DNA from: Luscinia megarhynchos
Taxonomy: Eukaryota > Chordata > Aves > Passeriformes > Turdidae
Reading direction: 5' to 3'
Length of the DNA stretch: 64,000 bases
Assembly (NCBI GenBank): GCA_034336665.1
Contig: CM067566.1
Location: forward strand, 22,357,330 to 22,421,329
Positions 13,225-27,100 of this stretch are shown here, one piece after another. The number at the start of each line of letters is the position of its first letter. The first letter of the stretch is position 1. The notes beneath the pieces are model-generated. The model was not told the DNA's origin and ran no database searches. It saw nothing but the letters and a program-made list of their open reading frames with translations. Made by a program: the position numbers and the translations under genes.

Positions 13225-14135
13225 CTCTCCTCAAGTGGGGTCACCATAAGCAAGTTGCCCAGGACCATGTCCAGACAGCTTTTGAATACCTCTAAGGATG
13301 TAGACCCCACAACCTTCCTGGGCTGTACACACAACCTGGTTGTACACACAATCTGGTTGTACCCCACAACCTTTCTATAGTCAGTCATCCTCACGGTGAA
13401 AAAGTTTTTCCTCATGTTTAGGTGTTGTGTTTTATTTGTTGCCTATTCATTCTTGTCCTGTCACTGGACACCCCTGAAAGAGCTTTGGCTCTGTTTTCTT
13501 TGAACCTTCCTTTCAGATAATTATGCACATTGATGAGACTTCCTTGGGTTTTCTCTAGGCTAAACAGTCTTAGCACTCTCAGACTTTCACCAGACAGGAA
13601 AGCTCCAGGCCCTTCTTCATTTTAATGGACCTTCTCTGCAGTCCCTCTCTAGTATGACCACATCTCAAACTGCTGAGTAGAGGGGCAGGATCACCACCTT
13701 CACTTGTTGGCAGCACTTCTAATGCAGGCCAGGGAGCCATTAGCCTTCTTTGCTGCAAGGGCACAGTGCTGTTCCTGTGCCACTTGGTGACCAGCAGGTC
13801 CTTTCCTGCAAGTGCTTTCCTGCCAGGGCCCACAGTGCCTGTGGCCCACAGTGTGGGGTTGTTCCTTCCAAAGTGCAGGATTTTACACTTCCCTTTGTTG
13901 AGCTTGATGAAGTTGTGAAGGTTGATCTTGCTAGTAAAGACAGAGGGCATTCAATACCTCAGCCTTTTCCATATCCCATGTCACCAGGGCCCTGCCCCGT
14001 TCAGCAGCAGGCCCATGTACAGAAAACATTCCCTAGATATTCTTTTGTTATCTGTGTAACTATCTGTGTACCTACACAAGTCCTTCATGTTACCTGTGAT
14101 ACCTCTTCTGAGATTCAGCTCCAGGTGGGCAAATG
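13225..14135 (-). mobile_element. CR1 LINE fragment, antisense
   Basis: The plus strand reads as the reverse complement of the 3' part of a chicken-repeat-1 retrotransposon. Recognisable blocks include the segment around CCCAGGACCATGTCCAGACA, the block near 13755-13800 on not-allowed competing copies (GCCAGGGAGCCATTAGCC), and CTCAGCCTTTTCCATATCCC. It is heavily diverged, and a local 17-bp duplication (GGTTGTACACACAA units) occurs near 13325-13365. Open frames here (13579-13950 and 13750-14142) are remnants or chance, not host genes. Confidence 0.8.
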
Positions 14136-16968
14136 GTATTGAAAGGACTTTTATGAGAAGTTCTCTTTGAGATCTATGATGTTATGCACAGTTTGGTTCT
14201 AAAAATGTTGTAAGTCCAACACTGATTCTTAAACTAGAAGTTGTTTTTCATATTTATGAGACATTATGATTCTCATAAACATTAATCTTAATACTTAATA
14301 AATCTCGATAGGATTCTTATAAAGCATTCTGCCTTTTAGTGGGATGATTTTTGGTATTATACTTTGATCATGTGTGTTGTCTTTCTGTGAACCCTGTTTT
14401 CTGCAACACTACTTTTCAGCTGCAATGATCAATTGCATACAAGGAATTTCACATGAAATCACACCACTTGTTTTAGAAATATGTAATAAGGTATGATATC
14501 CTCATATATTATCTCCTATGCAACTTAGAGTTTCAGTTGGAGGATGGGCTTAACTGAAGCTGCTAATTAAATAGAAGTCCTCACTGAGAGAGAAACTAAT
14601 CTCTTGAGGTGTTTTTTGGTTAAATGATTCATTTAGAATGCTTAAGTTTGTGTCTTGTAATGCTTTGCTTCAGTAGCTCTGGCATTGCATAGCTTGGCAT
14701 TTAAAATACAGTGTAAACTTTTTGCCCACAGACCTCCATGTATTTCTCTTAGAAGTTTGTGTAATCTGGCATAGGAGTATGATGTTGCCTTACCTAATCA
14801 CTTGCAAATCTGCTTCTTCACTGTTTTTTTTATGTGTCATAACTTGGTGGATTTTTATATAGTGTCTAATGTAGAACTGTGAATACTTGTCATATTTTAC
14901 CAAATAAACGTCCACTCTGCTGTTGACAATGTTGGTAGTGTTATCCTTTACCCATTTTTCTGTGAGTTTTTGAGGAAATCTGAATACTTCATGGTGGAAT
15001 AACACTGCTCTGTCTTGGAAAAATGTTAAAATATTGTCTCTATTTTGCCCAGCAGATCTGCCTAGAAAAGGAAACTATCTCCTTGTTATTTTGTTTTGAT
15101 TTTCCTCAGTCTTTCAATCTGTCCTCTATGGTCTTTTGTACTTTATTAGGCAATACCTTCTTAAACTGGTTCTGAAAAATGGCATTACTTTCAGGAGGGC
15201 ATCTTCAAAAGTCTGCAGAACAGTGTTTTTTCACCACTCATTCTTAACCATGACATTTCTAAAGGAGATGATTTGTGCTGGACTATTACCATCTCTAAAT
15301 TGATGACTATCTTGTTTCCATTAAAATTGGTGCTACTGGTATTCCTGGAGTGGATGAACTGGGAATCTTTTTGCTTGTTTTCACTTTCTGTGTTGCTACT
15401 TGACCCCTTTAGTACAGAAAACTGGTTTTGTGTTTTAAGGGACCGGCCCTTCACAGCGTTGTCCATTTTGTATTACAAGTAAATTTTAACTTAAAAACAG
15501 CATCTGACCTGATGGATTGGAGTGCTCATTTTTTGAGAATGAATAAGCTTTCTCTGCTGTTTACTTAGGAATAGCTCTACACTACGGCTTTACTTGGTGA
15601 TGGTGCAGTCCCTGATGATCCTTCAGCATCAATTGAATAAAGCAATGTTAATGTTTTACTCTTAAAGAAATACAAATGTCTTGAGTCACAATTTCTGCTG
15701 TATGTGAACCAGTATGATATTTGAGCTTGGATCTAACAGAGTAGTGTTGTATTACATGTGGAAATCTCTCTTGTTCCCCATCCCATCCTTAGCTGAATAA
15801 AATAAACACCAAACCAGACTGTTGTTGTGTACAGGTCTTTTTATGCTCTTGTTAAGCTCACTGCTCCCTCATGTTTCAAGGGAAATGTACAATTCAAAGT
15901 GGCAGAAAGTTGTGATGAAGTACCAGTAATTTGCTCAGCTCATTTCTGCCAGTCAGAACAATGAATTTAAGTACATAAAGTCAGTAGGATGTCTTCCTCT
16001 CTTTCTCCTGAATGAAATGTGCCATTGCTGCTGAGGTAAGGCACTTTTCACATAACTGTGAACTAGAAGTGTTTGCATTTATATAAAACTTTGGGATAGG
16101 AAGTGATTATTGTTTTATAGAATCAAAAAGCATTAATGTAGAAATCTTCCTGAAGTCTTTGTTGAGCTATTTCTGTAACTTTGAGTCTGGAACACAGGAA
16201 TAGGGAAGGAAAAAGAAAGTAAATATTTAACACTTCTTGTAACATAAATGTAGTTATAAACAGAATTGCAGTTTGAATTGAACAGAATTGAAGTTTGTTT
16301 ATAGAGGTTTTCTTTGAGCAGTTTTAATGCCTCAAATTAATATTTTAAAGTTTGGATATCCAATTTTTAAAAAAAGATTAAATTGTTAAATTTTGAATGC
16401 CTTTTCATGCTGTAAGTATGTATTTGATTAATTGATGAGCATCTTATGGTCAGTGAACCTTTCTTATGTTTTCAAATAAATGTCAAGGATGACTAAACAT
16501 TGACAATATTACTTTTTCACATCTTAATGAGTCTACTTATGTCTAAAACTTATCTTTTTTTATTTAATGCTTTTGTTAAGCAGTATTTTTTCAAAAAACT
16601 ACTCTGTAGTCACAACAAAAAGTATATGTAATTATTTTGACATTTACATTCTTAATTGGCACTTTAAATTATCAATAATATCTTCTCAGGACTATCTGAG
16701 CTTTTATGGCCCCTTTTAAAATTCATCTGACACACTAAATACCCTGAAAATATTACATCTGAATTGCCTTGAAGTTGAGTGGTGAAAGGTTTGGGAGCCA
16801 AATCATAACAGTGACAGAAAAAATATTACCATGAAAAGTGGTGTTGAAATTTACATCTTAAAAGTGCCTCCAAAAAGAATTCCATATACATGTTTGTTTA
16901 TTTGAAAATTTGACTAATTTTCTTTGGCAAGAAAAAGGAAAAGTCACAATCAACAAAAGCACTAGGCC

Positions 16969-16986
16969 TTATTATTTAAATAATAA
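16969..16986. repeat. 18-bp perfect AT palindrome
   Basis: TTATTATTTAAATAATAA reads identically on both strands. It lies in AT-rich intronic DNA, and chance is a sufficient explanation. Confidence 0.6.
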
Positions 16987-17039
16987 TATTTCTATATTTT
17001 CCAGTGAGGCACTCTAAATATGAAGTACACTTCCATATA

Positions 17040-17155
17040 CAGAAGAAATACAGATATGCAGTCTTTATATATAGTATATACAGATATATATCAGTATGTA
17101 TCAGTATATATAAGTATACAGTAGATACAGTAATATATACAGTAGAAATATATTA
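17040..17155. repeat. AT-rich low-complexity tract
   Basis: Degenerate repeats of ATATACAGTA and ATATATCAGTAT type occur over about 115 bp. This is simple-sequence expansion with no coding content. Confidence 0.75.
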
Positions 17156-20100
17156 AGACTAAAATTGTTTAAATTTATCTAGTTATGCTGGATTGCAATC
17201 TTCCTTTAACACTTGTGTGAGTAAATGTATATAATATCAGAGAATATCACTGTGGCAAATTTTTTGATTAGTAAAAAGAGAAGGTTTTTATCTCTATGCA
17301 GATATACTGTCTGAAGATTTTGAAAAGGGCAATTTCTAAAGCTGTCGTGCTGTGTTCTTGGTGTTACTTATTTGCACAGTTGCAGATTTAACATACAGCA
17401 TTTATTTAGATGTTGCTTTTTGTTCACAAGTCAGAATCTGGGAAACTGTCCCCCACTGCTAACTGCAGGGATTTATAGCTTTGTGAAGCTCTTCATATGA
17501 GAGAAATTTTGTGCTTAAATGTTCAGGTGTTCCACTTGAAGGAATATCAATCTGTTCAATTAAAAATCAAGAGTTCTTAAAATTGTCTTCAGAGTAAGCT
17601 TACACAACCTTGTTAATACGAACAGAATTATGTTCTCAAAGGTGACAGTATACTTCTATTTGAAATTTTATTTTGATTCACCACAAAATAGAAACTGCAA
17701 CAATGCCCAAGGTCAGAAATAATGGATATAATCACTGTTGTTTTCTCAATAAATGCAAACTTTTGCCTTAGTAGATGAAAAATATTTCAGAATCCTTACC
17801 AAGTCTGTGTATACTGTGCTTGACTAAGATGGGTTTTAACAGGTTTCTCAAAATGTGTTAGTGCCTTAGAAGGATGTGGGGTGGGAGGCCATAGTGGGTG
17901 AGCATTTGGATTTGTGAGCGTCAATCACCAGATGAGATGTCAAAGATGAAATCTGGGTGATCCTAGTCAGTGGAAGTCCTAACAGTCAATTGTTTGAGAT
18001 CTCCTCAAAAGTCTGTTAACTCCTGGCTGGAGATCTGATAAAATATATGGCATTATTCATAGAAGCAAAGATTGTCCAGAACAAGAGACCCTCAATTATT
18101 GGTGAGAAATACTGTCAATTTAAACTGGAGAATTAACTGGCACTTGTCTTATCTTGTCATCTATAATACAAATGTTCCTATGAAGCAGAGAAATATTTTA
18201 GATATTTATGCAGTCACTCTTAGAGCTGTAATTTTGATACTGTGTGGAGGAGCAAGAGTTTCTTTAATCTTGAAAAATGAAAGAGAATAGAAAACAGTTT
18301 TGGGGTTTGGTCTGTTAAAACTACAGCACATTTTGTTTTCTAATCTCTGTTTGAGCCCATAGCTTCATAGCCAAAGAAAAGCAGTAATTGGGCTGGTCTT
18401 GCCAGTAAATCAATGAAAAGTGCTGAAAAAGCACTAGAATCACAAATCTGCCACTGTCTTAGTAGACTTGTACTGGGACAGCTTGAATTTTAAATGAGTC
18501 TGTTATACAAGAATGAGAATCCAGGTCACTCCTTATGTATAATGGATTTACCATACCAGCAGAAATAAAGGTATTTAAAGCTTACTTTTATAGTTAAATG
18601 GATAATTAAAATATTACTGGTTTGGTTGCTTGTCCTACTTCTTCACCCTCGATGAACACCTGGCACCAATACAAAACAGGATAGGATAAATAAAAAGATG
18701 CCATTTGGTTTTTACTTCTTAAGCCTTACTGCAGTTTCACTCAACTTGCAGTTACACAAATTTGGACACTACAGTTAAGCATTTAATAATTAGCTGTATA
18801 TGTACAAGATGATTGGAGTTTGCATGTCATATAATTTTGGTTAAACATCCATACAATTATCATGCTAATGTATTAAAGCATTAATCCTTTCTTAAGTATT
18901 TCCCTCTCTTTTGGTGTTTAAATTATGGTAAGAGCTTTATAGATTTACCTCCTTAGTCTTCTTGCATCTGATGCATCTTCAGCTGTTTTCTGGATATTCT
19001 GCAAAGGTCTCAGTATTTGGCTTCTGGTAGGCCAGGATGCCATCAAGGTACACACTCTGAAGTGCATCTCTGTGGAAACAGCTGGAATGCAGTTCCTGTA
19101 GAAATGAGCTTTTGCTAGCATTTGTGAGAAGCACTTAGATAAATAACTGAGCTCTGAGCAATGATGGGTGAGCTTTCCAGGTTACAACTAGCACTTTTAG
19201 CATTGTGTTTCCTCAGAAAATCGCATTCTCCTGGTATTCTCCTGGGACTGAGTTTGAAACAAGTGTTTGGGTTTGGGGTGGTAAAATTTGATGCTGTTTA
19301 AGTTTTCGTGTGGACTCTGCATATAGCCTGTTTAAAGAATACTGCAGGTTTCCTTATTACAAGATTCCATATTTTGGAGTTGATCATGGTCATCAGGAGA
19401 GAGAGTGGCTTTCAATTTTGATGAAAATTGTAGGGTACTACTTCTTGTAAATTTGTTGCATGTGTATCTTGGAGTGTTGAACAGTCTGAGTTGTAAAGTC
19501 TGAAGACATAGACCTGTGTATCAAGGACTGATAAAATCTAGTGCCTCTTTTTTGTTTGAGAATTGTTATTACAATTTGCATGAGACTGAAATAAATTTCA
19601 GCATTTTATATCTAATTAGCTTCATATGTCAGAGAGGAAATAGGCTGGTTTTCATGGGAACTGTGAATTGGTCATTGTGTATTTTGTGCTTTAGGCTTTC
19701 TATTCCTCATTTGAGTGAAAACTTTTGCTGGATATTTTAAGATGTTATGTAAATTACCAATCCTAGAGGGAGTTCTGTCTCAAAAGTATGCATCTCTCTT
19801 TTTCACTGTTCCATCACAGTACTTCTAAAGTGATGTGGAACAGCTGATAGTATATGATTAGAAAGAAGCTTTTTGAGCAGTCGTCTTATCTTGTTTATTT
19901 TGCAGGGGTTTGTCTGGTGTCTTGCAGTGACCAATTCGCTTTTTCTTGCTTTCTGTTTTAATGATGTGTAAGTGAATGGAAACCATTAGCTCATTTCAGA
20001 TAGAAATTTTCAGTTACTGCAGACCTAGATTTTAATCAAAGCACATCAAGATGAAAGGCTTTATAGCCTCCACTGCTAGTCCCTTGAGCCTTCCAAGGCT

Positions 20101-20722
20101 GTTCTTGTCCTTTTTAAGTTAGTTCATGTCCTGTAATGGGAAAAAAGAATTATTTACAGTTCAGTTTCTCCCCATCATAATCAGTTATCTTTGGGTTGGT
20201 TTTAATTATTCTCTGTAAATTTATTTTTTAGCAGCATAGAAGGAATTTAGTTTGATTTTTGGCATTTTTTCCCTCCGTAGTAGCAAGAGTTAACAGAATA
20301 AGAAAGATTGTAAGATGCAATATAGGAATTGTGTTTGTTGTTTGTGTTTTAAGAAAAGGGGGTGGTATTTAGCTCTTGATAGGGCTGTAATGAACATTGT
20401 TTAGTGTTTTTGAAACCTAATGATCAGAGGCAGCAAAAGAAACAGCCCCAGAGCTTTTAGGGTGAAGTGATTTGCATCTTTTCTGATGAAGTTGATTGTT
20501 TCACCTCCTCTTTTATATCAGCCTTTTTCACTGTCTGTTGCCTTTTGTTTATATTCAAATGACATAACGTTAAAGAAGCCTTTTTTGTGTGATTGCAATG
20601 CTTTTTCCCCTCCTTCTGTAGAAAATCTGCTTGCCACAGACAGACAGAGCATGTGTTTCTCTTGTCTTGGTTGGGTGCACAAATCTTCTTTTATGTGTGC
20701 TGCTTCTTACCCTGTTGCCTAG

Positions 20723-20745
20723 ACGATCGCTGGCTTTCAGTGAGA
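20723..20745 (+). other. KLHL5: KLHL5 5' UTR segment before start codon
   Basis: The acceptor TTACCCTGTTGCCTAG ends at 20722. A second AG occurs at 20739-20740 (GGCTTTCAG). Either would give a short leader before the ATG at 20746. The frame is open upstream back to a TGA at 20590-20592 but has no in-frame ATG, so an N-terminal extension would need an upstream coding exon. Confidence 0.6.
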
Positions 20746-21122
20746 ATGTCTGGTTCTCGTAAAGAGTTTGACGTGAAGCAGATTTTAAAAATCAGATGGA
20801 GGTGGTTTGGTCATCAGGCATCAGCCCCTAACTCTGCAATTGAAAACCATCAGGAAGACTTCTGGAACAGGGGACAAAATGTAACAACTGATGGCACAAA
20901 GTTTTTAGATTCAGGTAACTTACCTTTAACATCAGTTGGTTACAGAAGGTCCAGCCAACAGGATTTTCAGAATTCACCTCTTTGGCCAATGGCATCCACC
21001 TCAGAAATCCCTACATTTGAATTCTCAGCAGAAGATTGTGGAGGTGCACGTTGGCTTGACAGACAAGAAACAGATGATAGAGCAAGTGAAGAAGAAAATG
21101 AATCGGACAGCAGCTCGTGCAG
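20746..21122 (+). CDS. KLHL5: KLHL5 coding exon 1 (N-terminal region)
   Basis: Encodes residues 1-125 plus two bases, starting [15 protein letters not shown] and ending in an acidic/serine run ([12 protein letters not shown]). The donor is CAG then GTTAAT, with a non-consensus T at intron position +4. Although outside the folded domains, the segment is clearly similar to mammalian KLHL5. Confidence 0.95.
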
Positions 21123-24100
21123 GTTAATTATTACTTTCTTATTGTGAGAAATGTGTTTTCATTTTGTGTTTCATGTAGTTAGCATGCATATATAGGCTAA
21201 CCTTTGTTCTGAACTAAAATGTTTCAGAAACCCAGCAGCTATTGTGCATCAGAAACAGAATATTAATTATAATCAGGCTCTGTGTGTTTACTAGGACCTT
21301 TTTAAAAGGCAGTCATTGTGGATAAAAAAACATAAGCATGCATGTGGATGTGCTTGTGTTTTAAACAGTGTACTAGTACATGCTGCTATGAACAAGGCAC
21401 TGCCCATTACATGGTAATGTTACAGAATGCTTTCTGCATTATTTTGAAGTGATACTGGTTGTTTAGTTATGTCAGTTGGGGAAGATTATGAAAATGTTTC
21501 TTCTGATTCTGACCTCATGTTTCCATGTGTGTCTATAGAAGACCGAGAATGAACTGCAAAAATATATTTCCACTATAAATCAAAGGAAAAAATTACATCT
21601 GTTGAAAGTCAGTCAATTTGTGCTTTAAAGTGATTGCAGCAACCCATTTGGTTGTATTAAACTGTGCATCTGACATAAAAAAGAAAAAATGTTTCTATTG
21701 CATCTGTAAAGATGTTTTGGTATTCTCTTCTTACACATAGTTACTAAAGATGAAACTGTAAAACTTATTCTTGAATGAAAATTGTTTACCATGCTGTAAA
21801 TTAGACAAGTTAATAACCTGTCTTGCAAAATAGCAGTTAAATTATTTTATTTCATTTACTGAATAAGTCAGTCATTCTTCACTAAAAGTATTTTTCCTGT
21901 TTTGTAGTTCATGTAGTGCATAATAGCTTACCATTTCAGAAAATTGTATAATGTTTGCTTTCTACTTTTAAGATAGCTTTGCACTGATGTGACATTTCAG
22001 AAAGTGTGGCTACTTAAAAGGGTACCCTGATTAATAAGGGCTATTGAGGACAAATCAATCTACTTATAGCAGTTTAGTGTTTTTCATTACTTAGGAGAAG
22101 AATCAATTTAGCGGGAATGCAAAGTAGTCCATAATATAAATGCTGTTTATTATATATATGACCTTTAAAGATTCCAGGAAAGGAAGGAGAGTATAATTGC
22201 TTAGAAGTGAACACAGTGTATTTGCTTTCATTACCACATGTGAAAATACTAGAATTACTGGGAAAGGAAATCCTACATGCTGCTGCTGCATCATAACAGC
22301 AGTCTCACGGTGCTGCAACAACTATGTAGCTGTAAGTAACATACCTCTAAAGAGAACCCATTTTAAATTACATTCAGATGTGAATTTTTAAATAGCTGTA
22401 TCATTGGATATGATACAGGTATAACATCACCTTCCATTTCAGCAATATATATTTGTGATGGGAAAGTTTTACTTGCAGCATTACCCAAGTTGGGATATTC
22501 TCTTCACAGCAAGGCAATCACTGTAGGGGAAAAAAGCATGTAATTTTAAAAGATAAATGTGTTGATTGAAAATATTACAAAATTTGGTGTTAATTATGAG
22601 AAATTTATAGCAAAACTAATTTGTTACTTTTTAGAATTGGAGAACTGTACTTATTTATTTAGGAGGTTTTTAAAAGTCTTGGTTTATTGGGATCTTTTGG
22701 GATTTTTTTGCAGACAGTTGTATATTACAGAAAATGCGCGAAGAATTGGAACTTAGTAAATTAGGTTTTAAATTATGTGCTTGATCATGTATAGCATCTA
22801 GAGGGTTTTGTATTTCTGCTACTGTCTTCTAATTCCTGCTAATGTTTACTTATATGCTTTAAAATAAACAATTTAGGATAATTTTGAGTTCAGTGTCAGT
22901 ACAATTTAATATGTAACTAATGGCAACATAGGAACTTGCTTTATATTTTGTGTTTTAAAACATGCTATTAAATATTTAATAACAGGGTATTGTTATCTGT
23001 ATCTCTGTCTTATGGGGACTTAAACCATGTTTTGTTCGCTTTGTTTGTTAAGAATGTATAAGCTCTTGGGCAGACTACATAATTCTCCCTAACACCTGGA
23101 GTTTTTCTGATATTAAGAACTTAACTTTTTCTTTGTAGTCTAAAATATGGCTTCTTGTGTGTTGAAAACAACACCATACCAACACTTTCATCTATGCAGT
23201 TTTCAAAGAGGTCTTTTTCCCATGTGTAAACCCTGTTACCTCCTTTACAAATGAATTGTGTGCATGAAAAAGTCCTTTTAAAAAACCTTTTGTAGAAGCT
23301 ACAGAGTTACCTTACTTCTATTCTCCTCTGTAACTTACTGCCCAGTTACAAGCCCTAAAAACATGAGGTAACAGAAGCAGCTCTACTGCTTTATTTGTAT
23401 CAAGTCCTTCCTCTTTGCCTTCTCACAAGTAGAAAAGCATTTAGATCAGATCAAGCATTAGATTGAACGGTTGTTTACTGGGACAGCGAGTTTTGAATTC
23501 TTCTGCATATTTTCATCTCCTAGATTTCCTCTATTGATGCTGTTTTTTAACTGTCCTGCATCCCTGAGGCAATGATCGTCCTTTTGGATTTGTACACTTT
23601 TGAGAATTCACCAACAGCTTTGCAGACACTTATATAGAAAGTGTAAGCCTATTAGCAGTAGATTTGTTTTTTTGTAGTGCCTCAGCAGCAATCTACAGAC
23701 CTCAAAGGCATGGTGGAAATAAAGCTGAAAATACCCAGAGCATACCTGTGCAGAATGTTGTATCCAGTTCATTTCATCCAGGCATGCATTAAAATACTGG
23801 AATTACTTTATTGTAGATTGAAGTAGGGAAATGTATTAAAATATAATATAAAATGTGTATTTATATTTGAACATTAAATACAAGCAGGATTCCAGAATTC
23901 ATCAGCTGTGTGCTGACCTTGAACAGTTTAGTAAAATGTCTGTAGTTATTTAAAGATGAAGTCTGAATGTACTGCGTGGTAGTAGCTCTGCAATATTGCT
24001 CTATATGATCAGTCTTGGAGTTAGTGTGCTGTAACTTCCAATCTAAGTCTGCCTCCCCACCCCGAGTTTTCGTGCTACAGAATCCTTTGGTATGTATTTT

Positions 24101-27100
24101 CTTTCACCTCACACTCACTGAGGGAGTCAGTCCTTTAGGAATTCTCCCAAGTTGTCATTGCGTGGCAAATGGACCTGGAAAAAGATTAATAAAGCAGTTT
24201 TGTGGAAGGAAAGAGCATTTAGATTTTTCATATGCAGTCATGGGGTAACAGGTACAAATAGCTTTTGATGTGCTTTGGTTTTTTGTTTGTTTGTTTTTGT
24301 TGTTGGTTTGTTGGGGTTTTTTTTGCAAATACCATATACTATTAGACTATCTCTTTCATGTTCTCTTTATGGACCACTGAACTTAGTCTTTCTTTCCTTC
24401 TGCTCCTTCATAATGGAAAATGGTCTGTAAGTTACTAGCTAGAGGATAGATATGGGATTGAACATCTTTAGATGAGGGGGAGAACTAGGCTTGACTCTGT
24501 TGTGTCCTAAATACATGCTTTATTGTGGGTACTGAAAACCAGACACCACCACAATTGTTTTTCCTTATTGAACAAGAGTGATGACTGGGTACTGCATGGA
24601 AAACCTGTGGGACTGGAAATAGCTCCAGTGAGGTTGTGATCCAGCAGGTGCTGGCTTTGAAAGCTTTTTCCTTTGTTGTTTCTTCCATTTTATCTGCAAA
24701 ACAATTCGTAAGGTTGTAATTTAAGTAAAACCCTGATAGTGTGTAATTTTAAAAAATTGTTATTAATGGAGTTACTTTGATGAATATAGATTAAAATACA
24801 GTGCAACCAACCAACCGAACAAACCAGAAAAAAACACAACATATTATCCCAATTGAGAATGTGCTAAATTGTGATAAAGAGATACAGAATAATTTCCTAA
24901 GTATTTGTGTGTTGACCAGTGGCCTACTCTTTCCAATTCTGTGTTTGTTTTTCAGGGCTGCTGGTTAAAGAGATGCTTTCACTGAGTACTTCTTGCTCAT
25001 TCCATTGAGAATGCCACCCAGCTGGCCAATATAATGCTGTCCATGGTTACATGGTTACATCTTTGTATGAGCCTCTGATTCAGTTTCCAAAGTGGCCACA
25101 AAGAATACTTGTTCCAGCCTGTCGGAGGGCCGGTGGTGGAGCAGAGCAAGTGGCTGGTGGGATACGGGGAGCAGGGATGAAGTTGACACATAAACAAATG
25201 GCTAACCACAGCTTCAGCAAAAACATTTAACATAAAGTCCCCCAAGGGAAATCAGTAGTCAGGTATCTAATTTCTAGATCCATTATTAGGTTTAGCTCTG
25301 AATTAAGTACCAACTGCTTGACTTTTTTAGCTTCCTGGGTACATGCAAAAAAAACCCCAAACCAAAACATACAATGAAACCTAAGACCAAACCACAAAAT
25401 ACCCCTTTATAGAAAATCTTCTGTTGGAAATTTAGACTTTGGTTTTGAGGAGCTCTGTCTTGAAATGAGTATCCTACACCAAAGAGTGAGATAAGTTTCA
25501 TGGTGGATATAGCCCTGAGCATGCTGCTCGGTTCGTGACATCTTTGTGGAAGCAGGTGTTGGGATGCAGATGAAACCACATCCTTCCAAATATTATAGTA
25601 GACCCAGAGTACTTTAAAAGTTGCCTGCATTGTTGAAAACTAAGTAGTAGTCAGCTAAAGAACTGTGAGCAAGAAAATGTGCTTTTCACAGTGTACATAA
25701 TTAGGACTAATTTCCTTTATCTCCTAGGCCCATGCATTCCTTTTACATTTTCTCTATTCCTGTTTTTTTCCCAATCTTCTTTGTTGGTGTATGCAGACGG
25801 GAATAGTTTTTTTTCCGCATCCACCCTTGCTTTTCACTTCAGTTGACTTCTGATGTGCTAGATCTCTTATCAGACACAAGGAGTGCAATAGGAGTGGTGG
25901 TGTATCATTGGCTTTCTTCCCCTGCATGCCCATATGCTTTTACTAGGTGGGTTTTGTTCTTGCCATCTTAGGCTAAGTGTGAAATGTTAGTGGCAGGGAA
26001 GGGTTTGGTTCCTTATTGCCATCCTTCCATTACTTTTCCACTTCACAGGGTCTTGGTGGATGCTCTCCCTTAACCATCTGACAGTGCTACAGGTACAATT
26101 GCTGGGCCAATCTCTGTTATATCTCTTAGTTAAAGAGTACACCGTGAAATGATTGTACTTTTTTCACGAGGGTCTAGATTAAGGTTTGGAGGGAGAAAGA
26201 AAATATGAATATGAAGAAAGCTAAAATAGCAAGGGAATATATATTAAAACAAATCATGCATATCAACTTTAAAATCACATGTGATTTTTATTTTATCCTT
26301 TGTAGATAAAATTTCACCTGAATATTGTGTGAACTAAAATTTCTGTTATTGTCTTCAGCAGAACCTCCGACAGCAGTCACATCTTATCATCTTTTCAAAC
26401 AATGGAGCCCTGTACATCAGATGAATTTTTTCAGGCTCTCAACCATGCTGAACAAACTTTCAAAAAGATGGAGAATTATCTTAGACACAATCAGCTGTGT
26501 GATGTGGTGTTAGTTGCTGGTGATCGTAGAATTCCAGCTCACAGGTAAGTTTATTATAATGTGAAATAACTTCATAATTATTTACAAATGCACCTTCAAT
26601 GTGTGTCTCATGTTTTGTTAAAAAAAAGTCAGAACATCCTAAAAATTTTGGAATACTTTAAACGCGTGTATTTTTTTAACATTTCTTTGGAAATGAAAAG
26701 TTAATTTGCCTGTTGTATGCAATACAGAATAAAAAAAAATAAATCGTGTTTTCTTTTGTTTCCAAGTAAACTTGTGATATTTGCCTAACAAAATTAAACC
26801 CCCAAAGTCCCAAATACACTCCCAGATTATTTTAAGTTTTAGTGGTTTCTTTACCATAGAATGATGTAAATATTTTTTTTATATTTAGTTTTTCTTTGTA
26901 CTAGCAAGTCCGTTACCAGAGTCACAATTAACGATAAGGATGGTCTTCTGTCCACGTAAAGGTTTTTTTGCTCCCATAGTAAGAAGAGTCCTTTGATAAG
27001 ACTATCTATTCTGAACACTGCCAGTATTAGATGTCTAAATTAGTTCAAACCTTACCCTCTCTGTCATTTGTGTAATCAGCAGATCATATGTACACCACTT

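Larger units (their letters stand above)
6501..20722 (+). other. KLHL5: KLHL5 intron 1
   Basis: Large AT-rich first intron, if the CpG-island exon is used. It contains a poly-A run at 7251-7268, a CR1 fragment at about 13225-14135, an AT-rich low-complexity tract at 17040-17155 and an 18-bp perfect palindrome at 16969-16986. Open frames such as 7985-8281 and 15191-15466 show no domain and no splice context. No other coding exon is supported. Confidence 0.6.

Noticed and set aside
13579..14142. Open frames of 123 and 130 codons
   Set aside because: They lie inside an antisense CR1 fragment.
20593..20745. 51-residue in-frame extension upstream of the KLHL5 ATG, hydrophobic, resembling the long human isoform near CLDD
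   Set aside because: The frame opens after a TGA and contains no ATG (the apparent start is TTG). The hydrophobic residues come from the polypyrimidine tract of the acceptor. A long form would need an upstream coding exon that I could not find.
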